DNA of 64,000 nt from Hymenobacter algoricola (GCF_039539525.1 NZ_BAABDH010000041.1:1-64000), one strand, 5' to 3'; positions 22,353 to 31,318 are shown, counted from the first letter of the stretch. The notes: generated by a model from the letters alone, not told the origin. Translations and numbers: made by a program.

Positions 22353-22360
22353 TACTTTTG
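22353..22360 (+). promoter_or_regulatory. Minus-7 element of the E1 fusion gene
   Basis: TACTTTTG, full match to TAnnTTTG. It lies 1 bp before the ATG at 22362, so translation probably starts at the next ATG, 22383. Confidence 0.6.
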
Positions 22361-22382
22361 CATGCTCACCCGCCGCTCCTTC

Positions 22383-24590
22383 ATGCTCACGCCTACCACC
22401 CCCGCCCCGGAACTTCAGTTTATTGATTCGCACGCGGCCGTCGAGCCCGACCTGGGCACCCAGCTGCGGGCTTACGCGCTGCTGCGCACGGCCGACGAGC
22501 TGGCCCGTCTCTACGAAGAGAACAAGGCCGTGACGGCCAAGTACGTGCACGCCACGGCCCGCGGCCACGAAGCCATTCAGCTGGCCGCCGCCTTCCACCT
22601 GCGCGAAACCGACTACGCCACGCCCTACTACCGCGACGACGCCCTGCTGCTGGGCCTGGGCATCTCGCCTTACGAGCTGATGCTGCAGCTGATGGCCAAG
22701 CGCGACGACCCCTTCTCCGGCGGCCGGACCTACTACAGCCATCCGTCGCTGCGCCGGGCCGGCTTCCCCGTTATTCCCCACCAAAGCTCGGCCACCGGCA
22801 TGCAGGCCATTCCGGCTACCGGCATGGCCCATGGCCTGCACTACCTGGAAAGCCAGGGCCTGCCGGCTACGCCCGTCGGCCCGCCGGCCGCCGCTGGCCA
22901 CCCCGCGGACACCGATGAGGCGGGCATCGACCAGGCGGGCTTTCTGAACTCACCGGTGCTGCTGACCGATTCCCGACCCGTGGTGCTCTGCTCCATCGGC
23001 GACGGGGCCATGACCGAAGGCGAAGTAGCCGAAGCCCTGCAGATGGCCGTGCTGCACCAGCTGCCCATTATCTACCTGGTGCAGGACAACGACTGGGGTA
23101 TTTCGGCCACCGGCCGCGAGATGCGCGCCATGGACGCCTACGAGTTTGCCGCCGGCTTCAAGGGCCTGCAGCGCCTGCGCGTCAACGGTGCCGACTTCGC
23201 CGACTCCTACGCCGGCCTGGCCGCCGCCTTCGACTACGTGCGCCGTACCCGCGGCCCCATCCTGGTGCATGCCAAGTGCCCGCTGCTGGGCCACCACACC
23301 AGCGGCGTGCGCCGCGAGTGGTACCGCGGCGACAACCTGGCCGAGCATACCATCAACGACCCGCTGCCCCGCCTGCACCAGCAGCTGCTGGGCCTGGGCG
23401 TGGGCGAGGCCGAGCTGGCCGGGCTCGGCGAGCAGGCCCGCGTCCTGGTGGCGGCCGACTACCAGCGCGCCCTGGCGGCGCCCGACCCGGACCCGGCCAC
23501 CTTTGCCGACCACGAGTTTGCCCCGCCCGCTACCACTGCCGAAGCCGGGGAGCGGAGCCCCGCCGGGGCCGACAAAGCCCTGATGGTGGATGCCGCCCTG
23601 CACGCCGTCGACGACATTCTGCGCGAGTTTCCCGAGGCCCTGTTCTACGGGCAGGACGTGGGCGGCGAGCTGGGCGGCGTGTTCCGCGAAGCGGCCCTGC
23701 TGGCCAAGAAGTACGGCGACACCCGCGTGTTCAACACCCCGATTCAGGAAGCCTACATCGTGGGCAGCACGGCCGGCATGAGTGCCGTCGGGGCCAAGCC
23801 CATCGTCGAAATTCAGTTTGCCGACTACATCTGGCCGGCCCTGAACCAGCTGGTGGAAGAGCTGTCGAAGTCGTGCTACCTGTCCAACGGCAAGTTTCCG
23901 GTGCAGGCCCTGATCCGGGTGCCCATCGGGGCCTACGGCGGGGGCGGCCCCTACCACTCGGGCTCCATCGAAAGCACGCTGCTCAATATCCGCGGCATTA
24001 AAGTGGTGTACCCCAGCAACGCGGCCGACATGAAGGGCCTGATGCGGGCCGCCTTCCTCGACCCCAACCCGGTGGTGATGCTGGAGCACAAGGGCCTGTA
24101 CTGGAGCAAGGTGCCCGGTACCGAAGACGCCAAAACCGTGGAGCCGGCCACCGGCTACGTCATTCCGCTGGGGGTGGCCGCCGTGGCCCAGCCGGCCGAT
24201 GCCGCCAAGCTGCGCCAGGGCGAAACCTGCACCGTGATAACCTACGGCATGGGCGTGCACTGGGCCAAAACGGCCTCCCGGCAGTTTCCTGGCCAGGTCG
24301 AAATCCTGGATCTGCGCACCCTGAACCCGCTCGACTTCGACGCCGTGCAGGCCGCCGTGCGCCGCCACGGCAAAGCCCTGGTGCTCACCGAAGAACCCCT
24401 GATGAACTCCTTCGCCGAAAGCCTGGCCGGGCGCATCCAGCGCACGTGCTTTCCGCAGCTCGACGCGCCGGTGTTTACCCTGGGGGCCGCCAACCTGCCC
24501 GCCATTGCCCTGAACGTGGCGCTGGAAAAGCAGATGCTGCCCAGCGCCGACAAGGTAGCCGCGGCCCTGGCCGAGCTGCTGGCGTATTAA
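22383..24590 (+). CDS. 2-oxoacid dehydrogenase E1, fused alpha-beta subunits
   Basis: Thiamine-diphosphate-dependent decarboxylase component of a pyruvate or branched-chain 2-oxoacid dehydrogenase complex. 735 residues: the alpha part (about 1-375) contains YYRDDALLLGLG, PHQSSATGMQAIPATGMAHG and the ThDP motif GDGAMTEGEVAEALQMAVLHQLPIIYLVQDN; the beta part (about 400-735) contains FYGQDVGGELGGVF, RVFNTPIQEAYIVG and RTLNPLDFDAV. Separate genes are usual in many bacteria; the fused form is common in Bacteroidota. An ATG seven codons upstream (22362) is less likely because the minus-7 element abuts it. E2 and E3 are not in the window. Confidence 0.94.
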   Translation: MLTPTTPAPELQFIDSHAAVEPDLGTQLRAYALLRTADELARLYEENKAVTAKYVHATARGHEAIQLAAAFHLRETDYATPYYRDDALLLGLGISPYELMLQLMAKRDDPFSGGRTYYSHPSLRRAGFPVIPHQSSATGMQAIPATGMAHGLHYLESQGLPATPVGPPAAAGHPADTDEAGIDQAGFLNSPVLLTDSRPVVLCSIGDGAMTEGEVAEALQMAVLHQLPIIYLVQDNDWGISATGREMRAMDAYEFAAGFKGLQRLRVNGADFADSYAGLAAAFDYVRRTRGPILVHAKCPLLGHHTSGVRREWYRGDNLAEHTINDPLPRLHQQLLGLGVGEAELAGLGEQARVLVAADYQRALAAPDPDPATFADHEFAPPATTAEAGERSPAGADKALMVDAALHAVDDILREFPEALFYGQDVGGELGGVFREAALLAKKYGDTRVFNTPIQEAYIVGSTAGMSAVGAKPIVEIQFADYIWPALNQLVEELSKSCYLSNGKFPVQALIRVPIGAYGGGGPYHSGSIESTLLNIRGIKVVYPSNAADMKGLMRAAFLDPNPVVMLEHKGLYWSKVPGTEDAKTVEPATGYVIPLGVAAVAQPADAAKLRQGETCTVITYGMGVHWAKTASRQFPGQVEILDLRTLNPLDFDAVQAAVRRHGKALVLTEEPLMNSFAESLAGRIQRTCFPQLDAPVFTLGAANLPAIALNVALEKQMLPSADKVAAALAELLAY

Positions 24591-24645
24591 GCTTCAAGCT
24601 GAAATCAATAGCTTGTGGCTTGTGGCTTGAAGCGTGAAGCTTTTT
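24591..24645. terminator. Hairpin between convergent E1 and BamA-like genes
   Basis: GCTTCAAGC (24591-24599) pairs with GCTTGAAGC (24625-24633), and AGCTTTTT follows. Short direct repeats of GCTTGTG lie between the arms. Confidence 0.6.
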
Positions 24646-27208
24646 AAAACGGGTAGCCGATACCGATATTAAAGGCAGTCTGGTTGTCGCGGAAGCTGAA
24701 CTTCGACAGCACCAGCTTTTCGCCCGGGGCGGTGGGGTCGTACACTTTGGTGGCCACGTCGAGGCGCAGGATCAGGAAGGTGAAGTCGAAGCGCAGGCCC
24801 ACGCCCGAGCCCACGGCAAACTCCTTGTAGAAGCGGTCAATTGCAAACTCCGCGTCCTTGCGGGTGTCGGCGTGCAGGGTCCACACGTTGCCGAAATCGG
24901 TAAACAGCGCCCCGTTGATAAAGCTCCACACCGGGAAGCGGTACTCCACGCTGCCTTCCAGCAGGATCTCGCCGGGCTGCTCCAGGTCAAAGTTCTGCAC
25001 CAGCTCACTGTTGGGGTCCTTGGAGTCGCTCAGGCGCAGCGAGGTGTAGGAGCCCGGCCCCAGGCGGCGCGGCTTCCAGGCCCGCAGGCTGGAGCTGCCG
25101 CCGGCAAACACGTACTTATCGTAGGGCACAACGTAGCGCTGGACGGTGGTTTTGGTGCCTTTCACGGGGTCGATTAGCTCATCTTCGCTGGTCGACAGCG
25201 CACTCACGATGCCCGCGTTCAGCCGGTAGGCCAGGTAGGACTTGGGCCCCAGCTTATAGTAGCGCCGGTAGTCGGAGTTGAACTTGGCGAAGTTGTAGAC
25301 TCGCAGCTCCAGGTTTTGCTCCAGCGCCTTTTGGTACAGGCCCTTGGTCAGGCCCCCGAGTTCGGCAAACAGCCGCAGGTAGTAGGCGTTGCGGGTCTGG
25401 TTGAAGTCGTTGGAGTTGTAGAGCGAGGTGGCGTTGAAGCTGGGCACAAACTGCTGCTTGAAGCTCTGGTTGAGCGGAGAGCCCAGCTGGGCCAGCGAAT
25501 CCAGCTTGCGCCGGAACGTGGGGTTCACGTAGGGCGTGTTGACCAGGCTCAGGTCAATCGGGGTCAGCACGTACTGGTGAAAGGCGGAGCGCTGCCAGAT
25601 GTAGTCGTAGGTGGCCTCCAGGTTGGTGCGGATGTACTCGGGCCGGATCACGTAGGTGTAGGCCGCGTTGATGCGGGTGCGCGGGTTGTACTGGGTCAGA
25701 AACCGGTTGGTGCGCCAGGGCACCAGAAACTGGGGCAGCACCAGGTTGGCGTTGGCCCCAATCTGGGTGGTGTACACGGGCTGAGTCTGGACCTCGTTGT
25801 TGACCAGCGTGCTGGTGTACTGGCCTTCAAAGCCCAGCCGGACGCCAAACTCCAGGGTTTCGGCCCCCCCGAACACGTTGCGGATTTTCAGCCGCTCGTT
25901 GGCGAAAGGCCCGGCCAGGCGGGCCACGTAAGTCGCGCCGGCCTCGCTGGTTTCCTGATATTTCTTGGCCGGCGAGGCATTGATGGTTGCGTCGAGCTGA
26001 CGCAGGGTGGTGTCGGTGGCCGAAGGGGAGTTGCGCACCCGCAGGTAGTTGACCGTGTTAAAGCGAAACACGTCGAGGTTGCTGAGCTGGCGCTGGGTGA
26101 GCTGGGTGCTGGTCAGGCTGTAGAGGTCGCCGGGGCGCACGGTGAGCTTGCGGTCCAGGGTCTTGGGGCTGATCAGGTGCTTGTAGGCCAAATAGTAGAC
26201 GGAGTCCTGCACCAGCGTGTCGCGGGCCTGTCCGAAGCGGGTGATGCCGGCGTCGGCAATGAAGCGCACCCGGCGAATAACGTACTGGTAGTGCCGCCGC
26301 CCCGGGCCGGGGTCGGTAATGATGGTGCGCAGCCGCACGGTGGCGGGGGCAAAGCTGGTGTCGGCTTCCAGCGTCACGTACTGCTGGCGGAAGTCGAAGT
26401 AGCCCTGGTTCTTGAGCAGCGTCTCCAGCCGGCTCCGCTCGTTGCCGATAACCTCCTCGTCGTACTGGTCGCCCACGTGCAGCAGCGAGGCCGGCTGGCT
26501 GGCAATGACGCGGCGGGCAATGGCCGAGTCAGCAATGTCAAAATCAAGCTGCGAATACTTGAAAGGCTGGTTCTCGGTGACGCGGTAGGTGACCGTCACG
26601 CGGCGGTTGTGCACCGTGTCGGGCCCGCTCAGCAGGCGGCCGAGCGAGAAGCGCTGGTCGGCCACGGTATCAGTGGCCGACACGGAGCTGCGGAAGAAGC
26701 CCTTCGACTTGAGGAAGGTGCCGATCTGCTCCACCGTCTTGCGCGTCAGGGCCGAGTCGTAAATCACCGGCGGCTCGCCCAGGCGCATCACGGCGTTGCC
26801 CTTGTCGAGGGCGCGCTGGAGGCGGCTGGTACGCTTTTCGCGCCGCACCAGCAGCCGGCCCACCTTCACCGAGTCGGGCCGGGCGGCCTGCAGGCGCTCA
26901 TCAAACTCGCTCTGGATGCGGGCCAGCTTGAGCTTGAGCCGCCCGTCGTCATAAAAAGTGCGTCCCAGCTGGTAGATTGCTAGCTTTGGCAGCGGAACCC
27001 GGGTGTTGGGCTGCTGCTGGTAGAGGGCGGCAATGCGCTCGGCATCGGCCTGCTTCACGCCCTCGAGGCGGATGCGGCTGAGCAGCTTCTGCCGGGGCTC
27101 CAGCAGCTTCAGCGGCGAGCAGCCCCCCAGCAGCAGCAGCAGCGCCCCGGTAAGCGCCGCGGGTAATCGGAGAATAGAAATGGCCCGGTGCCGGGCTTTA
27201 GGCAACAA
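24644..27208 (-). CDS. BamA/TamA-family outer membrane protein (surface antigen D15)
   Basis: About 854 residues. A lipoprotein-type signal peptide (LLLLLGGC) is followed by an N-terminal POTRA-like region with LSRIRLEGVKQADAERIAALY, several further beta-alpha repeats, and a C-terminal 16-strand Omp85 barrel: GSYTSLRLSD, GEILLEGSVEYRFPVWSFINGALFTDFGNVW, VGSGVGLRFDFTFLILRLDVATKVYDP, ending IGIGYPF. Such proteins insert or export outer membrane proteins; a lipid-anchored TamA-like version is typical of Bacteroidota. No ATG fits: TTG at 27208 or 27205 precedes the signal peptide, only 5 bp from the start of the divergent methyltransferase. Longer readings would enter that gene. Confidence 0.92.
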   Translation of the reverse strand: MLPKARHRAISILRLPAALTGALLLLLGGCSPLKLLEPRQKLLSRIRLEGVKQADAERIAALYQQQPNTRVPLPKLAIYQLGRTFYDDGRLKLKLARIQSEFDERLQAARPDSVKVGRLLVRREKRTSRLQRALDKGNAVMRLGEPPVIYDSALTRKTVEQIGTFLKSKGFFRSSVSATDTVADQRFSLGRLLSGPDTVHNRRVTVTYRVTENQPFKYSQLDFDIADSAIARRVIASQPASLLHVGDQYDEEVIGNERSRLETLLKNQGYFDFRQQYVTLEADTSFAPATVRLRTIITDPGPGRRHYQYVIRRVRFIADAGITRFGQARDTLVQDSVYYLAYKHLISPKTLDRKLTVRPGDLYSLTSTQLTQRQLSNLDVFRFNTVNYLRVRNSPSATDTTLRQLDATINASPAKKYQETSEAGATYVARLAGPFANERLKIRNVFGGAETLEFGVRLGFEGQYTSTLVNNEVQTQPVYTTQIGANANLVLPQFLVPWRTNRFLTQYNPRTRINAAYTYVIRPEYIRTNLEATYDYIWQRSAFHQYVLTPIDLSLVNTPYVNPTFRRKLDSLAQLGSPLNQSFKQQFVPSFNATSLYNSNDFNQTRNAYYLRLFAELGGLTKGLYQKALEQNLELRVYNFAKFNSDYRRYYKLGPKSYLAYRLNAGIVSALSTSEDELIDPVKGTKTTVQRYVVPYDKYVFAGGSSSLRAWKPRRLGPGSYTSLRLSDSKDPNSELVQNFDLEQPGEILLEGSVEYRFPVWSFINGALFTDFGNVWTLHADTRKDAEFAIDRFYKEFAVGSGVGLRFDFTFLILRLDVATKVYDPTAPGEKLVLSKFSFRDNQTAFNIGIGYPF

Positions 27209-27213
27209 CGAAT

Positions 27214-27957
27214 ATGGTTTCAAAAGCAGTAGCGAAATATGTGCACGCGCTGCACCTGAAGAAATACCGGCTTCGGCACGGCGCTTTCCTGGTGGAAGGC
27301 GGCAAAAGCGTACAGGAGCTGCTAAGTTCCGCACTTCTAACGGAACGCGTGTTCCTGACGGCTGAGTTTGCGGCAAAAATCCCGCCGCTCCCGGCGAAAG
27401 TACCGGTTGAAATTGTAACGGAGGAGGAATTAACCCAGCTGGGCACTCTGGCCAACAATACCACCGCCCTGGCCATTGCCCGCCTGCCTGCGGAAACGCC
27501 GCTGCAGCCGGCCCCCACCCGGCTGCTGCTGGCCCTGGACCAGGTGCGCGACCCGGGCAACCTGGGCACCCTCATCCGCCTGGCCGACTGGTACGGCCTG
27601 CAGGGCGTGGTGTGCTCCGATACCTGCGCCGACCCCTGGGCGCCCAAAACCATTGCCGCCACCATGGGCTCCTTCACCCGGGTCGCCGTCTGGCAGCGCG
27701 AGCTGCCCGAGTGGCTCGATACGCTGCCGCCCGCGCTGCCCCGCTACGGCGCCCACCTCGAAGGCGACAACGTGCACCGCCTCAGCCTGCAGCCCGGCGG
27801 CGTGCTCATCATGGGCAGCGAGTCGCACGGGCCGCGGCCGGAGGTGCTGGCCCGCCTCACCCAGCGGCTCTACATTCCCGGGGCCGGCGGGGCCGAAAGC
27901 CTCAACGTGGCCGTGTCGGCCGCCATTCTGCTCGACAACTTTCACCGGGCGCTGTAG
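27214..27957 (+). CDS. TrmH/SpoU-family RNA 2'-O-methyltransferase
   Basis: SAM-dependent ribose methyltransferase of rRNA or tRNA with the SPOUT knot. 247 residues. The N-terminal substrate-binding domain starts MVSKAVAKYVHALHLKKYRLRHGAFLVEGGKSV. Motif 1 (DPGNLGTLIRLADWYG), motif 2 (VLIMGSESHG) and motif 3 (IPGAGGAESLNVAVSAAILLDNF) are intact. It resembles RlmB/TsnR-like enzymes, but the exact target nucleotide is unknown. Its start codon lies 5 bp from that of the divergent BamA-like gene, so each promoter must lie inside the other gene. Confidence 0.95.
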   Translation: MVSKAVAKYVHALHLKKYRLRHGAFLVEGGKSVQELLSSALLTERVFLTAEFAAKIPPLPAKVPVEIVTEEELTQLGTLANNTTALAIARLPAETPLQPAPTRLLLALDQVRDPGNLGTLIRLADWYGLQGVVCSDTCADPWAPKTIAATMGSFTRVAVWQRELPEWLDTLPPALPRYGAHLEGDNVHRLSLQPGGVLIMGSESHGPRPEVLARLTQRLYIPGAGGAESLNVAVSAAILLDNFHRAL

Positions 27958-28003
27958 ACTACCAGACCAGAGGAGCGGCCGGCCAGAACGAGACAGGCCC
28001 CAA

Positions 28004-28037
28004 AAAAGGCCCGGCAGAACGTTCTGCCGGGCCTTTT
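28004..28037. terminator. Strong intrinsic terminator
   Basis: AAAAGGCCCGGCAGAAC / GTTCTGCCGGGCCTTTT, a perfect palindrome with T-rich foot, between the convergent methyltransferase and barrel genes. It can work on both strands. Confidence 0.95.
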
Positions 28038-28058
28038 CGGGAGTGCGCGCAGCGGCGC

Positions 28059-29216
28059 TTATATCGAGATGCCAAAGCTGACGGTCTGGCCCTGGGGGCC
28101 GCGGTTGTCCTTGAACAGGTCGTTCAGGCCGTACTTCACGAACAGGTCGATGCCGCGCACGCCGATGCCGCCCTGCAGGCCGTACTGGAAGTCTTCCAGG
28201 TTGTAGGAGCTGCGGTCCTTGTCTTTGCGGGTGTTGCCCTCGCTTTCGTACTTGATCTTGGTGTGGCTGCTCAGGCGGTAGCCCGCGTAGCCGCCGGCCG
28301 AGAGGCTGAACATGCTGTGGCCCTTTTTGTCCTTGAAGTTCAGGTTGGCCAGCACGGGCAGGTTGAGGGTGGTAACCGACAGCTTGCTTTTCTCCAGGCT
28401 CAGCGTGGGCTCCCGCAGGATGTCGGTGCGGGTGTCGGTGGCGAAAAGGCGGCGGTTCTTGTCAAACATGTAGTTGTTGAACGACAGCTCGGGACCCATG
28501 ATCAGGTGCAGGGGGCTGGCTTTGCCGCCCACGCGGATTTCGTAGAGGTAGTTGAGGCTGACGTAGCGGGAGCCGGTGGGCTTCAGGTCGAAGTCCTGGT
28601 CGACGCCGCTGGCATCCTTCCAGGGGCTGCGGTTGATGAGCGTGTTGAGGCCCAGGTCGAGGTTGACGTTGCTGTGCACCACCTTGTTGGCGTACTCCTG
28701 GCGCTTGCGCCGGCTTTTTTCGGCCCGCAGCGAGTCGCTGCCGCCCTTGTTTTTGCCGCCGATGGTGATGTTGATATCGTCGTTGTCGTTGGCGTCCTTT
28801 TCATCGTCATCCACCGATACGGTAATGTAGCGGCCCACCTTCGTGGTGGTTTTGCCGGTGCCTGCCTGGGTGTCCTCGGCCCGCACCGTAATGCGCACTT
28901 CCTCGGGGGCGTTGGTGCCGGGGTGGTCCTTGGCGGGGTAGAACTCCATCGTGACGGCCTTGTTGTCGGCATTCTTGCTGGCCGCGTCGGCCTGGCTGAT
29001 GTAGCTGTCGAGCAGAATCATCAGCGAGTCGAGGTGGTAGGTGCGCAGCTCCTTGAGCTGGGCCTTGTTCTTGGTCACCAGGGTCATCGTGGCCTTGTTG
29101 GGCAGCTTAACCAGGATGGTGTCGTCGTTGGTGGGGCGGGAGGCGGCCTGCGTGGCGCAAGGCGCGGCCAGAACTGTCAGCAGCAGAGCTGCCAGCAGCG
29201 AAGAGAGACGTTTCAT
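28059..29216 (-). CDS. Outer membrane beta-barrel protein (PorT-like), 385 aa
   Basis: Signal peptide (1-24, AAPCATQA) followed by a region rich in Asp/Asn (DDDEKDANDNDDINITIGGKNKGG) and then antiparallel strands typical of a small barrel: YVSLNYLYEIRVGG, LHLIMGPELSFNNYMFD, FSLSAGGYAGYRLSS, LQGGIGVRGIDLFVKYGLNDLF, ending with aromatic-poor FGISI. It is third in an operon with an ECF sigma factor and an anti-sigma-like membrane protein (gap 19 bp), so it is likely the target or sensor part of that envelope-response unit. Confidence 0.88.
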   Translation of the reverse strand: MKRLSSLLAALLLTVLAAPCATQAASRPTNDDTILVKLPNKATMTLVTKNKAQLKELRTYHLDSLMILLDSYISQADAASKNADNKAVTMEFYPAKDHPGTNAPEEVRITVRAEDTQAGTGKTTTKVGRYITVSVDDDEKDANDNDDINITIGGKNKGGSDSLRAEKSRRKRQEYANKVVHSNVNLDLGLNTLINRSPWKDASGVDQDFDLKPTGSRYVSLNYLYEIRVGGKASPLHLIMGPELSFNNYMFDKNRRLFATDTRTDILREPTLSLEKSKLSVTTLNLPVLANLNFKDKKGHSMFSLSAGGYAGYRLSSHTKIKYESEGNTRKDKDRSSYNLEDFQYGLQGGIGVRGIDLFVKYGLNDLFKDNRGPQGQTVSFGISI

Positions 29217-29235
29217 GACGAGGGGGTTGAAAAGC

Positions 29236-30111
29236 TTAGAGTTGAATGTCTTTGGTCGAAAGCGAGTGGTTCAGCACGTTGAGCGTGACCACCGGCAAAT
29301 CCACTTTTTCGCGCACTTCGCGCAGCGCCACCGTACCGGCTTTGCGCAGCAGGCGCCCTACCAGGCGGGACTGTGGCTGGTCCGGCGCGTCCGCCAGGGC
29401 CAGAGCCTGGGCGGGCAGGCCCCGGCGTACTTCTACTTCAATGGTACCCGTCGGGGCCGGCGTTACCAGCGCCGTGGCCGCTTCGGGCTTCGGCAGCGCC
29501 TGGGCAGCCCGGGCCTCCGCCACCGGGCGTTCCGGACGCGCCGTGGGAGCTGAGGCATAGACCGGAGCCGGGGCTGGTTGCGGCGCCGCCGGCTGGCGGC
29601 GCGTCCGGGGCGCTACCGTGGTGCCAGCTACCGGATGGCGGCTGGGTGCCAAGTCATCCTGCGGCCGGGCTACTGCTGCGGGCCGGGGCGCGGCCGGGGT
29701 TGCGGCGGTTGCCGGGGCCTGGGGCGAGGTGGCCGCTACCAGTGGTTCAGCCCGATTGGCTTCTGGGAGGGTAGATGGAGTCTGGCCGGACGGGGTTGCC
29801 TGGGCAGCGGAAGGTTTTTCGGAAAAAGGCGCTCTTATCGCGACGGAGCCGTCTTTCCGGGCTGCCGGCGTTTTTGTTGCAGTGGCCAGCGTGCCTTCCA
29901 GGGTGCCGGCGCCGGGCGTCGGCCACAGCCAGGAGCCGCCGGCTACCAGGAGCAGGGCCACCACGGCGGCCGCGGCGTAGAGCCACATGGCCGGCCGCTT
30001 CCTGGCGGGCTGCAGCTCAGCTTCGAGCTGGGTCCAGAGGTAAGCCGGCGGGGCGGGAGCATGGTCGCGCAGCTGGTCGCGAAACAGCTTATCAATATCT
30101 TCCGGTTGCAT
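29236..30111 (-). CDS. Single-pass membrane protein, probable anti-sigma factor
   Basis: 291 residues: a cytoplasmic N-terminal domain (1-40, MQPEDIDKLFRDQLRDHAPAPP), one membrane helix (about 43-62, YAAAAVVALLLVAGGSWLW) and a long Pro/Ala/Thr-rich periplasmic tail. The frame begins inside the 3' end of the sigma factor gene (20-bp overlap), the usual arrangement for a cognate anti-sigma factor. The zinc-binding HxxxCxxC motif of ZAS anti-sigma factors is absent, so function rests on context. Confidence 0.85.
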   Translation of the reverse strand: MQPEDIDKLFRDQLRDHAPAPPAYLWTQLEAELQPARKRPAMWLYAAAAVVALLLVAGGSWLWPTPGAGTLEGTLATATKTPAARKDGSVAIRAPFSEKPSAAQATPSGQTPSTLPEANRAEPLVAATSPQAPATAATPAAPRPAAVARPQDDLAPSRHPVAGTTVAPRTRRQPAAPQPAPAPVYASAPTARPERPVAEARAAQALPKPEAATALVTPAPTGTIEVEVRRGLPAQALALADAPDQPQSRLVGRLLRKAGTVALREVREKVDLPVVTLNVLNHSLSTKDIQL

Positions 30112-30670
30112 AGTATTCTTTCGGTTCGGTGGTGGGAGTGGCGCTCAGGTTGGCTACCGCGAGGCGGCGCTGGAGCATGGCGCGGGCTTTACTGAGCTGA
30201 GATTTGGAGGTGCCTTCCGAAATACCCAGCATCTCGGCAATTTCGGCGTGGGAAAAGCCCTCCAGGGCGTACAGGTTGAAAACGGTGCGGTACCCGGCGG
30301 GCAGCTGAGCCAGTACGGCCAGCATGTCGGCCGCGTTGAGCTGGCTTTCGGCTTCGGCCGGCGTTACGGCCAGCTCGAGGTGCGAATCGTCGATGGCCAG
30401 GTGCATGGGCTCCTTGCGCCGCAGCTGGCCCAGGGCCTCGTTGACCATGATGCGGCGAATCCAGCCTTCGAAGCTGCCCTCGTGCCGGTACGAGTCCAGG
30501 GCCCGGAACACTTTGGCAAAACCGCCCAGCATCACTTCCTCGGCATCTTCGCGGTGGCGCAGGTAGCGCAGGCACACGCCGAACATCATGCCCGCAAACT
30601 GCTCGTAGAGCTGCTTCTGGGCCCGGACACTGCCCTGGCGGCACGCGACGATGAGTTCGGTTTCAGTCAC
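30092..30670 (-). CDS. RNA polymerase sigma factor, ECF subfamily
   Basis: 192 residues. Sigma-70 region 2 occupies about 20-85 (QLYEQFAGMMFGVCLRYLRHREDAEEVMLGGFAKVFRALDSYRHEGSFEGWIRRIMVNEALGQLRR) and region 4 about 120-175 (LPAGYRTVFNLYALEGFSHAEIAEMLGISEGTSKSQLSKARAML). It directs transcription of an envelope or stress regulon, probably including its own operon. It is the first gene of a three-gene operon with the anti-sigma-like protein and the barrel protein. Confidence 0.96.
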   Translation of the reverse strand: MTETELIVACRQGSVRAQKQLYEQFAGMMFGVCLRYLRHREDAEEVMLGGFAKVFRALDSYRHEGSFEGWIRRIMVNEALGQLRRKEPMHLAIDDSHLELAVTPAEAESQLNAADMLAVLAQLPAGYRTVFNLYALEGFSHAEIAEMLGISEGTSKSQLSKARAMLQRRLAVANLSATPTTEPKEYYATGRY

Positions 30671-30797
30671 GGAAGTAAGGATAGGATCAAACGATAGACG
30701 GCGGTTTGGCAGGGTAGATACTACGGTAAGCCGATGGGTTGCCTGGGGGGCAGGGAAAGTTAAAAATAGCAGTTAACACTCGTTCTCGTTGCGAGCA

Positions 30798-30924
30798 GCG
30801 CGAAGCAATCCGTCCGGAGCAAAAAAGCAAGCCTGCTAAAGCAAAAAGCCCCGACGTATGCGCTACGCGGGGGCTTTTATAAGAAAGGAGCTGTTCACAC
30901 TTTAGCGGACGGATTGCTGCGCGC
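30798..30924. repeat. Inverted-repeat element, family C, enclosing a terminator
   Basis: Arms 30798-30816 and 30906-30924 are 19 bases with one mismatch (AGCAATCCGTCCG and its complement). Between them an intrinsic terminator hairpin (30843-30878, AAAAGCCCC / GGGGCTTTT) sits off-centre. Confidence 0.75.
30843..30878. terminator. Intrinsic terminator inside the repeat element
   Basis: AAAAAGCCCC, 17 bases, GGGGGCTTTT. It would stop transcripts leaving the CoA-binding protein gene toward the sigma operon. Confidence 0.75.
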
Positions 30925-30958
30925 TGCGCGCAGAGACGGGTAAACGGGGCCTTGAAGC

Positions 30959-31318
30959 CTAATAGTTGCCAATGGACAGCATCACCAGCGTGCAGGCTTC
31001 CTCGGTGCGGATGCCGCGCTGCTGGGCCAGCTTTTCCAGCTCGGCATTTTCGGTGCCGGGGTTGAAGATGATGCGCTTCGGGTTCAGGTCCAGAATGTAG
31101 TCGTACCAGGCAGGCTGATTTTGCGGGCCCACGTAGAGCGTGACGGTATCGATGTCGGCCTCCGGGGGCCGGTCGGTGTGAATGGCGAGGCCGGCCACCT
31201 GGCCCTTGCGGATGCCCACGGGCACCACCTCGTGGCCGTGCTGCCGGAGCTGGTGCACGGCCCGGAAAGAATAGCGGGCCGGATTGTCGCTGGCCCCGAG
31301 AACTAAGGTCTTTTTCAT
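30959..31318 (-). CDS. CoA-binding domain protein (YccU-like)
   Basis: 119-residue stand-alone Rossmann fold: MKKTLVLGASDNPARYSFRAVHQLRQHGHEVVPVG, with the nucleotide-binding loop GASDNPARYS, then VTLYVGPQNQPAWYDYILDLNPKRIIFNPGTEN and a C-terminal EEACTLVMLSIGNY. Small CoA_binding proteins of this kind are widespread, with unknown biological role. Start chosen at MKKTLVLGAS; 24 upstream codons have no family support. The gene is 127 bp from the flavoprotein gene on the same strand. Confidence 0.92.
   Translation of the reverse strand: MKKTLVLGASDNPARYSFRAVHQLRQHGHEVVPVGIRKGQVAGLAIHTDRPPEADIDTVTLYVGPQNQPAWYDYILDLNPKRIIFNPGTENAELEKLAQQRGIRTEEACTLVMLSIGNY

Noticed and set aside
22950..24368. 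Long antisense frame over the E1 gene
   Set aside because: Mirror of codon bias; Gly/His/Val-rich composition without motifs.
25316..26983. 555-codon frame antisense to the BamA-like gene
   Set aside because: Repetitive Val/Gly/Gln/His composition; the minus-strand barrel protein is well supported.
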